The notes below the pieces were generated by a model, which was not told where the DNA came from, ran no database searches, and was given only the letters and a program-made list of their open reading frames with translations. The position numbers and the translations under genes are program-made. 64,000 bases of DNA from Dipteris shenzhenensis (lineage: Eukaryota; Polypodiophyta; Polypodiopsida; Gleicheniales), in assembly GCA_047967505.1 (NCBI GenBank), contig CM106540.1. One strand, written 5' to 3'. This document shows, piece by piece, positions 33,087 to 44,921 of this stretch. The stretch's first letter is position 1; each line of letters begins with the position of its first letter.

Positions 33087-33898
33087 TCAATACATTCCAT
33101 TGATGTCACCTTTTGGCTCATGGCTTGATGATGACTCCACGTAGTTGACTTGTTGATTCTTCAACCTGCAATCTTCTTCCTTGTGTCTGAGCTTCTTGCA
33201 ATGGTGACACTTTGGTTTGTTCTTCAATCTGTAGTCACTTTGATAGTGACCCATCCTTCCGCAATGGTAGCATTTCACTGATGTTTTACTGAATATAGTG
33301 CTTGTTCTTCATTATAGCTGTTGTATGTTGATGTCGATGTCGATGTCGATGCCTTTAACTCTCTTTCTTTTTCGAGAAGAGAGGATACACATTCTTCAAA
33401 CTTTGGATCTGGCAAATTCTTCAAAGTGGTTGTCAATGCACTATACTCTGCAGGCATGCTTTTAAGGAGAATTGCAAGTGCATCTTTCTCTCCTACTTTT
33501 GCATTTATGCCCTCTAGTTGGGTCATAATGCTTTTGATTTTGTTGACAAATTGTGCCATGGATTCATTGAAGCCCATGTGCATACCATAGAATTCAATCT
33601 TAAGATGGATTTCTTGGTTTTTGGCTTTTCCACCAAACACTGTGTTCAACTCATCCCATGCATCCTTGGCATGATCCTTAGAGTCTATATGATGAATTAT
33701 GTTTGGACCTAAGTGCAATCCAATGAGTGATAGTGCTGCTTCATCTTGTTCCTTCCAAGCATCATTTTGTGCAATGGGTATGTCTTCTTTTACAATCTTC
33801 CAAAGCTTTTGGTGCATCAGGAGATATCTCATTTGTGTAGACCATGTGTGAAATCCTTCCCTGGTGAACTTCTCAACAGTTGGAGTGCGGATTGCCAT
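33087..33898 (-). pseudogene. Gag of TRG-C, one frameshift before the zinc knuckles
   Basis: ATG at 33898 (MAIRTPTVEKFTREGFHTWS), UBN2-type gag (WDELNTVFGGK, then LLKSMPAEYSALTTTLKNLP), and an Asp/Ser/Thr repeat from a GATGTC-type codon repeat. The frame closes at 33275. A second frame, offset by one base, encodes two knuckles (CYHCGRMGHYQSD-Y, CHHCKKLRHKEEDC) to 33087; the first has Tyr in place of the last Cys. The offset looks like a 1-bp loss, although a programmed shift cannot be excluded. It resembles TRG-A gag in layout. Confidence 0.8.
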
Positions 33899-34329
33899 TG
33901 CAAAGGTCTTACCACTTTGATGATACTTTCAAATCTGGCAGTGTCTAATTGCATACAATGATTCTGAACAGACAGGGCGTAGAGCTCAAAAAGACGATCA
34001 CTTTTCCTTTTTGGAGCATGTGCAAATTCTTCCTGGATTGCAAGTTATGGCTTGTTGAATTTTTGTGAAGAAAAGGGCCTTTGATGATGTGGCTTGGCTA
34101 TTCACATGCTGCTTGCAGGACTGTGCTTGGCAGGGGCTGTGTGCTTAGGTGGCCCTGTGCCATGTGGCAACCTTCTAACCCACTTGGTTAACCCAAGTCT
34201 AGATTAACTTAACCATGGTCCACGCAACTAAACCTAACCATGGTGATTATTAAGGTAACCACAGTTAAGTCCTATCTTGACACGTGTCAATCAATGGGAA
34301 CCTTAGCAAGAAACCTTCTGGATACTCTG

Positions 34330-34930
34330 TCGACTCTTCTCCTTTGTCGTTGAAGCTGGTCGCTGCTTTCTTCACAGAGGTTGCCGTCTAGTTTGGAGAG
34401 GTCTAGGGAAGTTGAGCGCTGTCGTGAGCCCGTGTGCTCAGGTGTGATGGAGCCGTCAATGGAGCTGCTCTATTGGGGTCGCCTTGGAGCTCGCAAGGCT
34501 GGCTGTTGGTGGCGCTTCTTTGGCTGTGTGGCATCGAGGAGCGCTACTTTGCTTGAAGCTTTGGCGCAGCCGTTCAGTTCAGGAGCTTTGTTGGTGAGGC
34601 CGCTCGTTGACAGCAACTGTGTAGGTTGGAGTGCCCGGGCATTCGGGTGGGATTCGTCTGCTACTGGAGAGTGTCGTTGGCGGCAGCTACTAGGAGCTCA
34701 CGTTGGAGGAGCTGTTGAGCCACTCTAGCTCTATCGGCTGCCTTGTTGGAGTCGCTAGAGCTTTGCAGTCGTTTAGTTGGAGGCCTTAGCTCACTGATAG
34801 GTAGAAGGTTCGTTGTTGTAGCAGCGAAGCTATGGCGGCCGAGAAGCTGATTTACAGGCTGCCTACTCGTAGATAACCATGTTGATGGTTGTAGCTTGGT
34901 CGTTTGAGTGTAGCGCCTCAGGGCTGGTAG
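34330..34930. other. GC-richer leader segment of TRG-C
   Basis: This part of the 1.36-kb leader is visibly richer in G and C than the rest of the element. Open frames run on both strands (34381-34728 plus; 34661-35053 minus). Neither resembles a known protein. It could be captured host sequence or simply leader. Confidence 0.3.
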
Positions 34931-35269
34931 TGTAGGAAAACGAGAAGTTGTAGATAGGCATTGCCTTAGTTGTAGTTTGAAAGACAGAGAAGCAATACTC
35001 CTCACAATACACCTCTCAAAACTTTGAAAAAATCTTATTCTCACATCTCTCAAGTCAAAATGAAGAAGAAGATACTCTCTCTCTTACACACACAATGTCT
35101 CTCAAAGAAACAATGAATTGAATTGAAGAAGATGAACGGAAACCTTTCAATCTCAGATGGACAGAACTCTCCCTCAATCTAGAACAAAAAACTAACCTAG
35201 GAGAAAAACATGAACTCCTAAGATATGCCTACAACTAATCTAGGAGACTAGACCTAAGCTCTGATACCA

Positions 35270-35617
35270 TGACAAAGTGAGGATCCTACTTTCCTAGTCA
35301 CTAAGACAACATCCTAATACAACACTAATCTACGGAGGATGCAACCTAAGTGCAAGCATGATGAAGAGAGTGCTCATGACATGTATCTCAAGTCAATTAG
35401 GTTCCAAGATAGATTAACTTGGACTCATAAAGAGAATCTTGAGATAGTGCAAAGTGCTTGATTGATATTACTTCAAATGAACCTCCCTTTTATAGGTGAG
35501 GGTACTTACATCCATTTGCTTGCTCACATGTGGGATATCTCCTCCATGCCATGTGGCAGCTTACCCTTTGCTCATACCTTTGCTCTACAAGTGCTCATGG
35601 CACCACAACTCTCAACA
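35270..35617 (-). repeat. 5' LTR of TRG-C
   Basis: 348 bp, beside the PBS at 35258-35269. Confidence 0.9.
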
Positions 35618-36429
35618 TCTTGTAGAGGCAGTATGGATTGGACATGCTTGTCCAAATATGGGATGACAGGCTGTAAGCCTATTTCAGTTCCTTTGGAGCA
35701 GAATGTGAAGCTGAGCACAGATGCAGGTGAGCTTCTGGAAGACCCTACTATGTACAGACGCATAGTAGGAAGTTTGATTTACATGACTATTACCAGGCCA
35801 GATTTGAGCTATGCTGTTGGGTTGGTAAGTCAGTTTATGCAGGCTCCAAGGAAACCGCATTTGGATGCGGCTAGATGCATACTCAGGTATGTGAAGTCCA
35901 CATTGCAGTATGGACTATTTTATGAGGCTGGGGTTCAGATACAGTTGCATGGATACACTGATGCTAATTGGGCTGGTAGCATTTTTGATAGACGATCTAC
36001 CAGTGGATATGTGTTCTCTTTTGGGAGTGCTGCAGTCACTTGGAGCAGTAAGAAACAGCCTACAGTTGCCTTGTCGAGCACAGAGGCTGAGTACAGGGGT
36101 GCAGCAATGGCTGCATGTGAGGTAGCTTGGTTGCATAAGCTACTCTATGATATGCATCAGTCTACAGATGGGCCGGTTGTCATTTATTATGACAACATGA
36201 GCAGTATACACTTGGCAAAGAACCCAGTCTTTCATGCCAGAACAAAGCACATTGAGGTGCATTATCACTATGTGCGGGAGAAGGTTTTACTAGGTCTTAT
36301 TGATCTAGTTTATGTCAGCACAGAGGATTAGGTAGCTGACATATTCACGAAAGCATTGGGCACAGAGAAGCTGCGCAAGTTCAGAGACGTGCTTGGTGTG
36401 TAGGATTTGGGATTGAGTTCGAGGGGGAG

Positions 36430-36782
36430 TGTTGAGATATCGAGCTCCACTCGAGATATGCCAGGGTGACCGTTGTGTACTTATGTCACCGACTTGTTAG
36501 CTGGAGATGCGGTTGGTACACCGCCCACGAATAATAGCTGGATGACAGCTATCCTTATCTACTATAGTTTGTGGCTCAGTTAGTATGCCACCTTAGTTAG
36601 TTGAGTTTGGTTTGAGACCCACATATAGGGTTCTTCTATTTCTTTGTACTAGAAATCTTTTGGCTTACACAACTAAGAAGAGGAAAACTGGTTTTCAGCC
36701 TCCACCTTCGTGTGTATTCCCCCATTGTGCATGTGAGAAAGCCTCAAGTGAGACTCCTTCCCTCTCTCCCACAATCTTCACA
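36430..36782 (+). repeat. 3' LTR of Cop3
   Basis: 353 bp, preceded by CGAGGGGGAG and followed by the TCTAA target copy. Confidence 0.9.
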
Positions 36783-36787
36783 TCTAA

Positions 36788-39176
36788 CCCTTTCCTTTAT
36801 AGCAATCTATTGGGCTAGTGCTATGCACATATGATCACATAATGTTGAGCGTGAACTCTCAATGGAATTTGTGGACAAAATCGACCAAAAACTTATTTGT
36901 TTTTCTTGGTCGAAGGCCATTGGCAGAATGAATGCCTGTATGCTTAGGAATGGGATCGACAATGGGCTGAGTAGCAAAAGATGATGGGGAAAATGCCCAA
37001 CACTTCCATGGTGCACATTGTTGAGGATGACCCATTGGTGTGGCTGAAGATTAGCATAATCACCCGTGCAGGTACAAAGCTGCAGGGGCCAACCCTCAAG
37101 AAAGGTGACAAGCTACTGTATTGGCCAATACAGGCACAGGTATAATGAGAAGTCCGCAACTTGGCGATAGAGGATCCATCGTTGATGCAATTGGCGGAGT
37201 CTGCAAAGGCGCCCATTGGGCACACAAGGTGCAGTTCGCAGAACCGATTGTCCAACTGGAGTCGGAAATGGCACAAGGCAAGTTCAAACTGAACACTGAC
37301 TGGGGAACGGCCTACCAAAGTAGCTCCCTTATTGGTGGCTAACCAAGCCAAGGAGTAGGAAAATTCTCCGCAAAGGGAGTTGGGGTTGGAATGCATTCTT
37401 GAAGCACCAATCCAGATTTCTTTGGGGAGATTACTCAACTTGGTTCCTAGATTCCACCGGCAATTGTTGCACTCCCTTCACATGGAGTCGGAGCCAAAAG
37501 AGGTGGATCTGTGCCAAGCTGATTCCTCTCCAGTACCGGTAGTCCCACTGACTGACATGAGAATTTTGATGATATCAGCAAAAGAACAAGGGTAGACTTT
37601 CACATAGGTCTTGGTAAATGGAGGTTTGGGGGTCAATATAGTCGCTTTGAAGACGTGCCAAGAAATGGGATGGATGTCCTGGGAACTGGTGCCATTCTTA
37701 GTCTGCATGGCTGATAAACACCGAGTTTGACCACTTGAAATCTTACAGGGAGTGGTCTTGGAGGTGGTGGGAATCTCGTTCATGGTCTCATTTGTGGTGC
37801 TCAATATGGAGGCCTGGACACCAGAGGATAGCGTACTCTTGGGCAGGCCCTAGTTGCGACAAGCAAAGGTCAAGCAAATCTAGGAGCAGAATGTCATTTC
37901 CATGCAGAGAGGAAAAAAGAATGTACGTGTCACAATGGGAGTGGCGGTAGCTTTGGCAGATTTGGTACGACCCGTGTTGGCGGAGACAGTGAACATGGCA
38001 GACGGACTGGAGGATGATGAGGAGGAAGCCTTTCTCAAAGAAAATCTGGAGTTAGTTATTATGATATTCACCATCAATGTGGAGGGCATTATGGAGAGAT
38101 ACCTACATCAAAATCTTCTAGCAAGTTCAATCAGCATAGTTCTAGAGGAGGTGATCAAGCCTCAGCAAGTAGCAGCAGATATGGATCTGCGGGATCTTCT
38201 GCAATAGGAGAGAGTTCAAGGAACGCATGGGCTGAGTCATGCAAGTGCAAGAAGATTCTTTGGATATGGTATATCTAGGGGATGATGGTGCATCTAAGCC
38301 AGTCAAAATAAGCACGTTGTTGATGGCTGATTTTTGCAGCAAACTGATAACCCTATTGAGGGATTATTCCGATGTGTTTGCATGGGATTATGCAAATATG
38401 AAAGGTTTGGATCCAAAATTTTACCATCAGGTGAACCTCAAGACAGATGTGACTCTACCAAAGATCCAACACTATCGCATGAATTCGCATGTGGCCAAGA
38501 AAATATGAGAGGAGCTGGAGCGCTTGCTGCGGGTGGGATTCATTGCATTTATCAAGAACCCGGAATGGATTTCTCCTATTGTCATTGTGTTGAAGAAGAA
38601 TATGAACTTGAGGATTTGTGTAGATTGCCGCAAGATGAATGCGGCCACTGTACTAGTTTCCTTGCCTCTGTTGCACATGGATTCTATGCAAGATGAATGC
38701 GGCTACTATACTAGATCCCTTCCCTCTGTCGTACATGGATTCTATGCTAGATGAAGTGGCAGGGCATGAGGTATACTCATTCTTGGATGGGTATAGTAGT
38801 TACAATCAAATTAGGATGGCTCTAGAAGACCAGCCTAAGACAATGTTCATCACGTCGTAGGGAGTCTATGTCTCTATAGGCATGTGGTTTGGATTGTGGA
38901 ATGCTCCCTCTACTTTTCAGTGCAATGTAGGAGATTTTTGGCTCGTACTTGACAAACTTCATGTGGATTTTCCTCGATGATCTTAGTGTGTTTGAACATT
39001 CACGGAGCACCTGGAGCATTTGCGGAAGTGTTTTCAACGATGGAGAGAGGTATCCTTCAGCTTGAATCCTATGAAATGTGCATTCGCGGTACTTAGCGGC
39101 TGACTCCTAGGTCACGTAAGTTTGGCGGAAGGAATTGCAGTGGATCCAAACAAAGTGGCAGTGATTATACAACAAG
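36788..39176 (+). pseudogene. Gyp1: Ty3/gypsy pol remnant (protease, RT)
   Basis: Broken frames run from about 37000. NGGLGVNIVALKTCQEMGW (about 37618) resembles a retropepsin DGG/DTGA site, and LGRP-LRQAKVK follows. RT begins near 38239: DYANMKGLDPKFYHQVNLK, FIAFIKNPEWISPIVIVLKK, ICVDCRKMNAAT, FLDGYSSYNQIRMALEDQPK and FLDDLSVF in successive frames. A 58-bp tandem duplication (units start at 38631 and 38689) shifts the frame. RNase H and integrase are cut off by Cop4 at 39177. No LTR was identified; the first 200 bp after 36788 probably belong to the LTR remnant that hosts Cop3. Confidence 0.8.
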
Positions 39177-40298
39177 TGTTGAGATATCGAGCTCCACTCG
39201 TGATATGCCAAGGTGACTGTTGTGCATTTATGTCACCAACTTGTTAGCTGCAGATGCAGTTGGTACACCGCCCATGAATAATAGCTAGATGACAGATGTC
39301 TTTATGTACTCTAGTTAGTGGCTGAGTTAGTATGCCACCTAGGTTAGCTGAGTTTTGTTTGAGATCCACATATAGGGTTCATGTATTCCTTTTGTACTCA
39401 GAGAGTTCTTTTGGCTTTCACAACTAAGAAGAGAAAAACTATTTTCAGCCTCCACCTTTGTGTATATTCCCCCATTGTGTATGTGAGAAATCTGCAAGTA
39501 GGCTCCTTCCTTCTCTCCCACTCTCTTCACATGGTATTAGAGCTCGGTTCGTGGTAAGGAGCTCAAGAAATCAAACCAAGTTCATGGTGTCTTGGTAAGA
39601 GGATCAACGTTGCTTTCCTTTTTCGAGTTTGGGAGCAAATCTCTATAGGTAGCACAGCCGAAAAGTGCAAGAGTGCACTGTCTCAGATTTGGACACCCTT
39701 CGCGATGTGGTGAGAGGGCAGTATATGCTACGGGCAAGGGCTTAGCCCTTGGTGACATTATTTTTTTGATTCGAGGCTAGTTTAGGGCTCGTTTTGGTGG
39801 CGGAAGTTTTCCGCAGGCACTTAGATAAGTGCCCTATTTTTACTGTGCAACCACTGTTCTACAGGTTAGTGAAAAGTTGTCATAGAAATTGCATCGTATG
39901 CTTGTGCGTAGAGATATTGGGAGTCACAAAGTCATTCTTATTGCCTATTGATGCAAAATCATCACTAGGAAGTGACTATGTGGTCAAACACCACTTTCAT
40001 CAGTTTTGCAGATTTGCACTTGTGAGGCAAAAGTTGTGTTTTTTTGCAGTGACAGAATATTTTTGCAATGTTTTGTAATGGTGTTTGATGCTCTTTTATA
40101 GATAGTCACTGAAAAGCTTGACAAGAACAACTTCCAAGCATGGAAGTTTAGAATGACGAATTTCCTTAGGGGAAAAGGCTATTGGGAGTTCATTACTAGA
40201 GCTAAACAAGAATTAGTTATTCCTAATGTTCCCAATAACAGGAGTTGCAGGCATTTAAAGGCTAGCATGAGAGAGCCAGAAAAGTTATGTACTGGCTA
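39177..40298 (+). mobile_element. Cop4: 3'-truncated copia element (5' LTR, leader, start of gag)
   Basis: LTR 39177-39531 (355 bp), PBS TGGTATTAGAGC, leader, ATG at 40078, and gag through RKVMYWL-like sequence near 40298 with frameshifts and a TAG at codon 8. The match to relatives ends abruptly at 40298, where a different repeat-rich sequence begins, possibly the LTR of Gyp2. More diverged than Cop3 and Cop5. Confidence 0.85.
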
Positions 40299-40640
40299 TT
40301 GACTCTTTGCCAACATGGACTTTTGTAGAAAGAGAATGTATTACAACTTTGTGTTACAACTTTTACCTATAGAAAGAGAATGTGTTACAACTTTGTGTTA
40401 CAACTTCTACATGTAGAAAGAGAATTTGTTACAACTTTGTGTTACAACTTCTACATACGACTTCTACATGTAGAGAGAGAATGTGTTACAATTCCTACAT
40501 GTAGAGAGAGAAGCTCTCCAACTTGTATAAATACCCCATAATGGAATGACGCCCACACTCTTTGGGGCATTGTGTTGAGTCTACTTTGGTATTCCAAGCA
40601 TTTGTCTCAAGTGTCCATGCTTCCTTGCACTCCATGTCCA
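40299..40640 (+). repeat. Possible Gyp2 5' LTR: 44-bp tandem repeats plus TATA box
   Basis: About four copies of a 44-bp unit (TAGAAAGAGAATGTGTTACA...) start at 40326, 40370, 40414 and, degenerate, about 40471. TATAAATA follows at 40526-40533. Upstream repeats followed by a TATA box and then a transcribed leader fit an LTR U3-R layout, and gypsy gag-like sequence follows after the C/T tract. The LTR ends were not defined, and no second copy was seen. Confidence 0.4.
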
Positions 40641-42415
40641 AAAGCATGTCCTAACCTTGCAACTCCTCCTCCCCTCACCTCTAACCTTGCAACCAATCCT
40701 CTCCCTCTCCTCCTCCCTCCTCCTCCTTCCCCCTCCTCCTCCCTCCTCCTCCTCCTCCTCCTCTCTCCTCCTCCTCCCTCCTCCTCCTCCCTCCTCTCTC
40801 TTCTTTCCCCCATGCTCTTACACCTTCTTCCTCTCTGACTCCTATGCTCCCCCTAAACCCTTTGTTCCTCAACCCTTAAACTCCATGATCTATGAGGGAG
40901 ACGAGTTCTCCAGCATGTACTCTACCCTGAACCTTGGATCCTGCTTCTAACCTTGGACTCCTTCCAAACCTTGGAACCTCCTAACCCTGGACTCCTTCTA
41001 AACCCTGGGACCTCCTTCTAAACCCTGGAACTCCTCCTAAACCCTGGAACCTCCTTCTGACCCTGGAACCTCCTTCTAACCCTGGAACCTCCTTCTAACC
41101 CTTAAACTCCTCCTAAACCCTACCTCCCCCATCCATTTCCACCACCCCCTCCCCCCTTCTCCCACCTCCATCTCCACCACCCCCTTCCCCCTCCATCTTC
41201 ACCACCCCGTCCCCCCTCCCCCTCCATCTCCACCACCCCCTCCCCCCTCCCCCTTTCCCCCCTCCATCTCCATCTCCCCCTCCCCCTCCCTCTTTCCCTT
41301 CCCCTTTCTCTCTCTCTCTCTCTCTTTCCCTCCCCCTCCATCTCCACCACCCCCTCCCTCTTTCCCTCCCCCTCCCCCCTCCATCTCCACCACCCCCTCC
41401 CCCCTCCATCTTCACCACGACTTCCCTTCTTCCCCCCTCCATCTCCACCACCCCCATTCCCCTCCCCCCTCCATTACCACCACCCCCTCCCCCCCCTCCA
41501 TCTCCCACTCCCCCCCCACCCCCTCCCCCCTCCATCTTCAGCACCCCCTCCCCCCTCCCCCTCCATCTCCACCACCCCCTCCCCCCTCCCCCTTTCCCCC
41601 CTCCATCTCCATCTCCCCCTCCCCCTCCCTCTTTCCCTCCCCCTTTCTCTCTCTCTCTCTCTTTCTTTCCCTCCCCCCTTCTCCCCCCTCCATCTCCACC
41701 ACCCACTCCCCCCTCCATCTTCACCCCCCCTCCCCCCTTCATCTCCACCACCCCCATCCCCCCTCCCCCCTCCATTACCACCAACCCCCTCCCCCCCTCC
41801 ATCTCCCCCTCCCCCCTGCCCCCTTCCATCTTCACCACCCCCTCCCCCCCTCCCCCCTCCATCTCCACCACCCCCATCCCCCCTCCCCCCTCCATTACCA
41901 CCACCCCCTCCCCCCCTCCATCTCCCCCTCCCCCCTCCCCCCTTCCCCCTTCCATCTCCACCACCCCCTCCCCCCTCCACCACCACCCCTCCCCCTTTCT
42001 CTCTTTCTCTTTTTGTATCTCTCTCTTTCCCTCCTCCTTTCTCTCTCTCTCTCTCTCTTTCGCTCCCCCTCCCTTTTCTCTCTCTCTACACTCTCTCTCT
42101 CACTCTCTGTCTCTTTTCTCTCTCTTTTCTCTCACTCTCTCTCTCTCTCTCCTCATTTGACCCTGTGAGCAGCATGTCATCTCCGTAAAGAATGATGACC
42201 AAGATATCCCCTCACTCTCTCACTCTTTTCTCTCACTCTCTCTCTTACACTCTCTCTCTCTCACTCTCTCTCTATTTTCTCTCACTCTTTTCTCTCACTC
42301 TCTCTCTCACTCTCTCTCTCTCTCTCTCACTCTCTCTCTCTTTTCTTCTACTCTCTCTCTCACTCTCTCTCTCTCTCTCTCTCTCTTTTCTCTCTCTCTT
42401 TTTCTCTCTCTCTCA

Positions 42416-42446
<31 letters not shown>

Positions 42447-42470
42447 TCTCTCTTTTCGGCGAGAAGATGT
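40640..42470. repeat. Very long polypyrimidine tract with minisatellite blocks
   Basis: About 1.8 kb almost all C and T on the plus strand. Three parts are visible: CTC/CCT runs (40660-40810); a minisatellite of about 22-25 bp, ACCCTGGAACCTCCTTCT type (40935-41125); and CCCCCTCCATCTCCACCA-type repeats (41130-41990), including a larger block repeated about 340 bp apart (about 41258 and 41598). The end is (CT)n with CACT breaks (42000-42460). Long ORFs here are compositional. Confidence 0.85.
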
Positions 42471-42479
42471 ATGCACGTA

Positions 42480-44024
42480 CCTAGGTAAGATGAAGAGATT
42501 AATCACCAAATGTAACCCATGCTCAGATACAAAGTACCCAAGGCATGGTTCATTGTGGGACTCAGAACGAAAATCCAAAAGGATATAAAAAAGATAAGTA
42601 GCTATGAAATGTTCAGTGCTGCTCATGCGGTAGCCATTGACATCAAGGATGGCATGACCGACTCAGACACTAGCAGTGATGACGGCAGGTCTAATACATG
42701 AGATAAGTGCTCAAAAAAGGGTAAATCAAAAGGACACTACCGAAACATCCAATGAAGATCGTCGCCTAGAGGCCATGACCATGAAGCTGAAAGAAGACAT
42801 GATGTAGGCCATGGAACAAAAACTTCACTTGTCTCAGCCGCCAACTCAGATATATCCATGGCGAGAAAATGTCTGGTGTCCACACTGCATGGCAAATCAT
42901 ATAGCAAATGAGTGCCCAGTCCTCAGAGCCAGGATCACTGCACAAGCAAATCCACCACCAAGGTTGTGGTGCCATATCTGCGTCGTCGGTGGCCATGATG
43001 AGAACAGTTGCATCTTCAACATGTGCAACAACCCGCCTCGACCTCAATAATACCAAGCGGCACCCATGCCAGTATACAAGTAACTGGCACTTGCACAGGC
43101 ACCCCCAGCCTCGAGGCTAAATCCTGTTCCCATTTGGACACAAGTGCCACAACTACTCAGGAATCCAAATTCACAACCATATCCAAGAGCACCAAACCCA
43201 GCTCCTCAAGCAGATCCAATACATCAATTACAAGCCAAGGAAGTAGACTCATTATTTGAGTATGAAGGAGAGTACCCAGTGTACTATGTAGAAGGTGCAG
43301 GGAGTCTAATACTAGTTTATGCAAATCAAGTACGATCCAACACATTTCAAGCACCAATCAAGTGCTACAATTGTGGCTAAAATCATCGGATCGCAGAGTG
43401 CCCTCATCGTGGTAGCCCAGCTACTTTCCAACCACTCTATCGAGATTGTGGCATAGGACATGCCTGTATGGATTGTCCCATGAAAAATAAGGTCCTCAAA
43501 CAAACAGAGGTTAAGCTTGACATCCCAATCGGCATCATTGGGGTGGACCATCAAACTTTGGGTCCGACAAGTGTAAAATCACAACCTGTAAGTGTAATTA
43601 CATGCCAACAAAAAGAGGCCACCAAGGACTCTAACATTCCAATCCAACCAAAGCGACTTCTTAAAAAGAAAGCACAAGTGCCTCCACCTCCGCCAAGCAA
43701 TGAGTAGCCGAGTTCATCCACATCAACTCCCGAGCCTCAAATAAAAGAAGCTCCATACCCAAATTCAAAGGTGGAGAAGGCTCGCTTTCAGGCACTTTAA
43801 CAATGGATACAAAATGAACAAGCTCAATTTGAGGCTGAGAAACAAGCTCAAGACCCAATTCATGACTTGGCCCCGCAAAGTTTTGATATTGTACTTGATC
43901 CTTTGTTCCAACAACAGACTCCACAACATAATGTACCACCACATCAACTTGAACGAGTCGCACTCTCTAGCATCCTGAGTTGCCCCAATTCCCATCCTGG
44001 GAGAGTTTCAAAGGATGGATTGAA
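42480..44024 (+). pseudogene. Gyp2 gag-like region with several Cys/His motifs
   Basis: Broken frames: KAWFIVGLRTKIQKDI resembles a gypsy gag segment. CPHCMANHIANEC and CHICVVGGHDENSC (42870-43020) are knuckle-like. A further CYNCG...H...C motif at about 43365 is followed by CGIGHACMDC. Stops lie at several points. The region runs up to 44024, where Cop5 inserted, and continues after 49594 with protease and RT. The CX2CX3HX4C and CX2CX4HX4C spacing differs from the single knuckle in the Cop family. Confidence 0.6.
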
Positions 44025-44377
44025 TGTTCAGATATCGAGCTCCACTCGCAATATGCCAGGGTGACCGTTGTGTATTTATGTCACCGACTTGTTAGCTGGA
44101 GATGCGGTTGGTACACCGCCCACGAATAATAGCTGGATGACAGCTATCCTTATCTACTCTAGTTTGTGGCTCAGTTAGTATGCCACCTTAGTTAGTTGAG
44201 TTTGGTTTGAGACCCACATATAGGGTTCTTCTATTTCTTTGTACTAGAGTTCTTTTGGCTTTCACAACTAAGAAGAGGAAAACTGTTTTCAGCCTCCACC
44301 TTTGTGTGTATTCCCCCATTTGTGCATGTGAGAAAGCCGTAAGTGAGACTCCTTCCCTCTCTCCCACAATCTTCACA
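44025..44377 (+). repeat. 5' LTR of Cop5
   Basis: 353 bp, TGTTCAGATATC (relatives read TGTTGAG) to CTTCACA. Confidence 0.9.
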
Positions 44378-44390
44378 TGGTATCAGAGCC
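44378..44390 (+). other. Primer binding site of Cop5
   Basis: TGGTATCAGAGCC, complementary to the initiator tRNA-Met 3' end, directly after the LTR. Confidence 0.9.
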
Positions 44391-44921
44391 TTGTTCATGG
44401 TAAGGAGCTCAAGGAAGCAAGCCAAGTTCGTGGTGTCCTGGTAAGAGGACCAGTGTTGCTTTCCTATTTTGAGTTTGGGAGCAAATCTCTGCAGGTAGCA
44501 CAACCAGAAGTGCAAGAGTGCACTGTCTCAGATTGAGACACCCTTCGTGGTGTGGCGAGAGCGCAGTATATGCTGCGGGTGTGGGCCAAGCCCTCAGTGA
44601 CTTTATTTTTCTGATTTGAGGCCGTTTCGGGACCCGTTTTGAAGGCGGAAGTTGTTCGCAAGCACTCAAAAAAAGGCCTTGTTTTTTGCTGTGCGACCAT
44701 TGCGCGGCTAGTCGGTGGAAAGGTGCCGCAAAAATTGCATCGTATGCCTGTGTGCAGAGATATTGGGAGTTGCAGATTCATGCCTGTTGCCTGTTGATGC
44801 AAAATCGTCACTAGGAAGTGACTGTGTGGTAAAATACCACTTTCGTCAATTTTGCAGATCTGCCCGTGTGAGGCAAAAGCTGTGTTTTTTGCAGTGACAG
44901 AATATTTTGCAGTGTTCTGTA

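Larger units (their letters stand above)
32525..35617 (-). mobile_element. TRG-C: gag-only copia-type element nested in Cop3
   Basis: LTRs 32525-32872 and 35270-35617, 348 bp each with about one difference seen, and a perfect target duplication TCTTG (32520-32524 and 35618-35622). PBS on the minus strand at 35258-35269 (TGGTATCAGAGC) and PPT AAGGGGAGG beside the left LTR. It encodes gag only, with no pol, so it is non-autonomous. Its LTR is unrelated to TRG-A and TRG-B. A GC-richer leader (34330-34930) stands out from the AT-rich surroundings. Confidence 0.9.
29006..36469 (+). pseudogene. Gag-pol of Cop3, with stops and nested insertion
   Basis: Copia polyprotein. The ATG at 29006 is in frame with the long open part (29081-31198): UBN2 gag, RG-rich segment, CX2CX4HX4C knuckle (CYYCGKMGHMAKDC), protease DSGAS, GAG-pre-integrase and integrase with D-D-E. 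A TAG interrupts codon 8. TGA codons at 31196 and 31400 separate the RT part (31403-32524), which has YVDD. TRG-C interrupts RT at 32525. After 35617 the frame resumes with CAG changed to TAG and a 1-bp insertion, then RNase H and further TAGs (36329). The two TGA codons are shared with Cop5. It could not make a full polyprotein. Confidence 0.9.
28108..36782 (+). mobile_element. Cop3: full-length copia element with nested TRG-C
   Basis: 5' LTR 28108-28460 and 3' LTR 36430-36782, both 353 bp with about 3 differences seen, and a perfect 5-bp target duplication TCTAA (28103-28107 and 36783-36787). A PBS TGGTATCAAAGCC (28461) and a PPT before the 3' LTR. Removal of TRG-C (32525-35617) leaves about 5.58 kb, the same size as Cop5. 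Few LTR differences imply fairly recent insertion. Confidence 0.9.

Noticed and set aside
34381-34728. 115-codon plus-strand ORF in the TRG-C leader
   Set aside because: No recognisable family, antisense to the element, and in a GC-rich patch where stops are rarer. Kept only as a composition note.
41113-41986. Gly-rich ORFs of up to 283 codons
   Set aside because: They lie wholly in C/T low-complexity repeats, with overlapping open frames on the same strand; there is no start context or domain.
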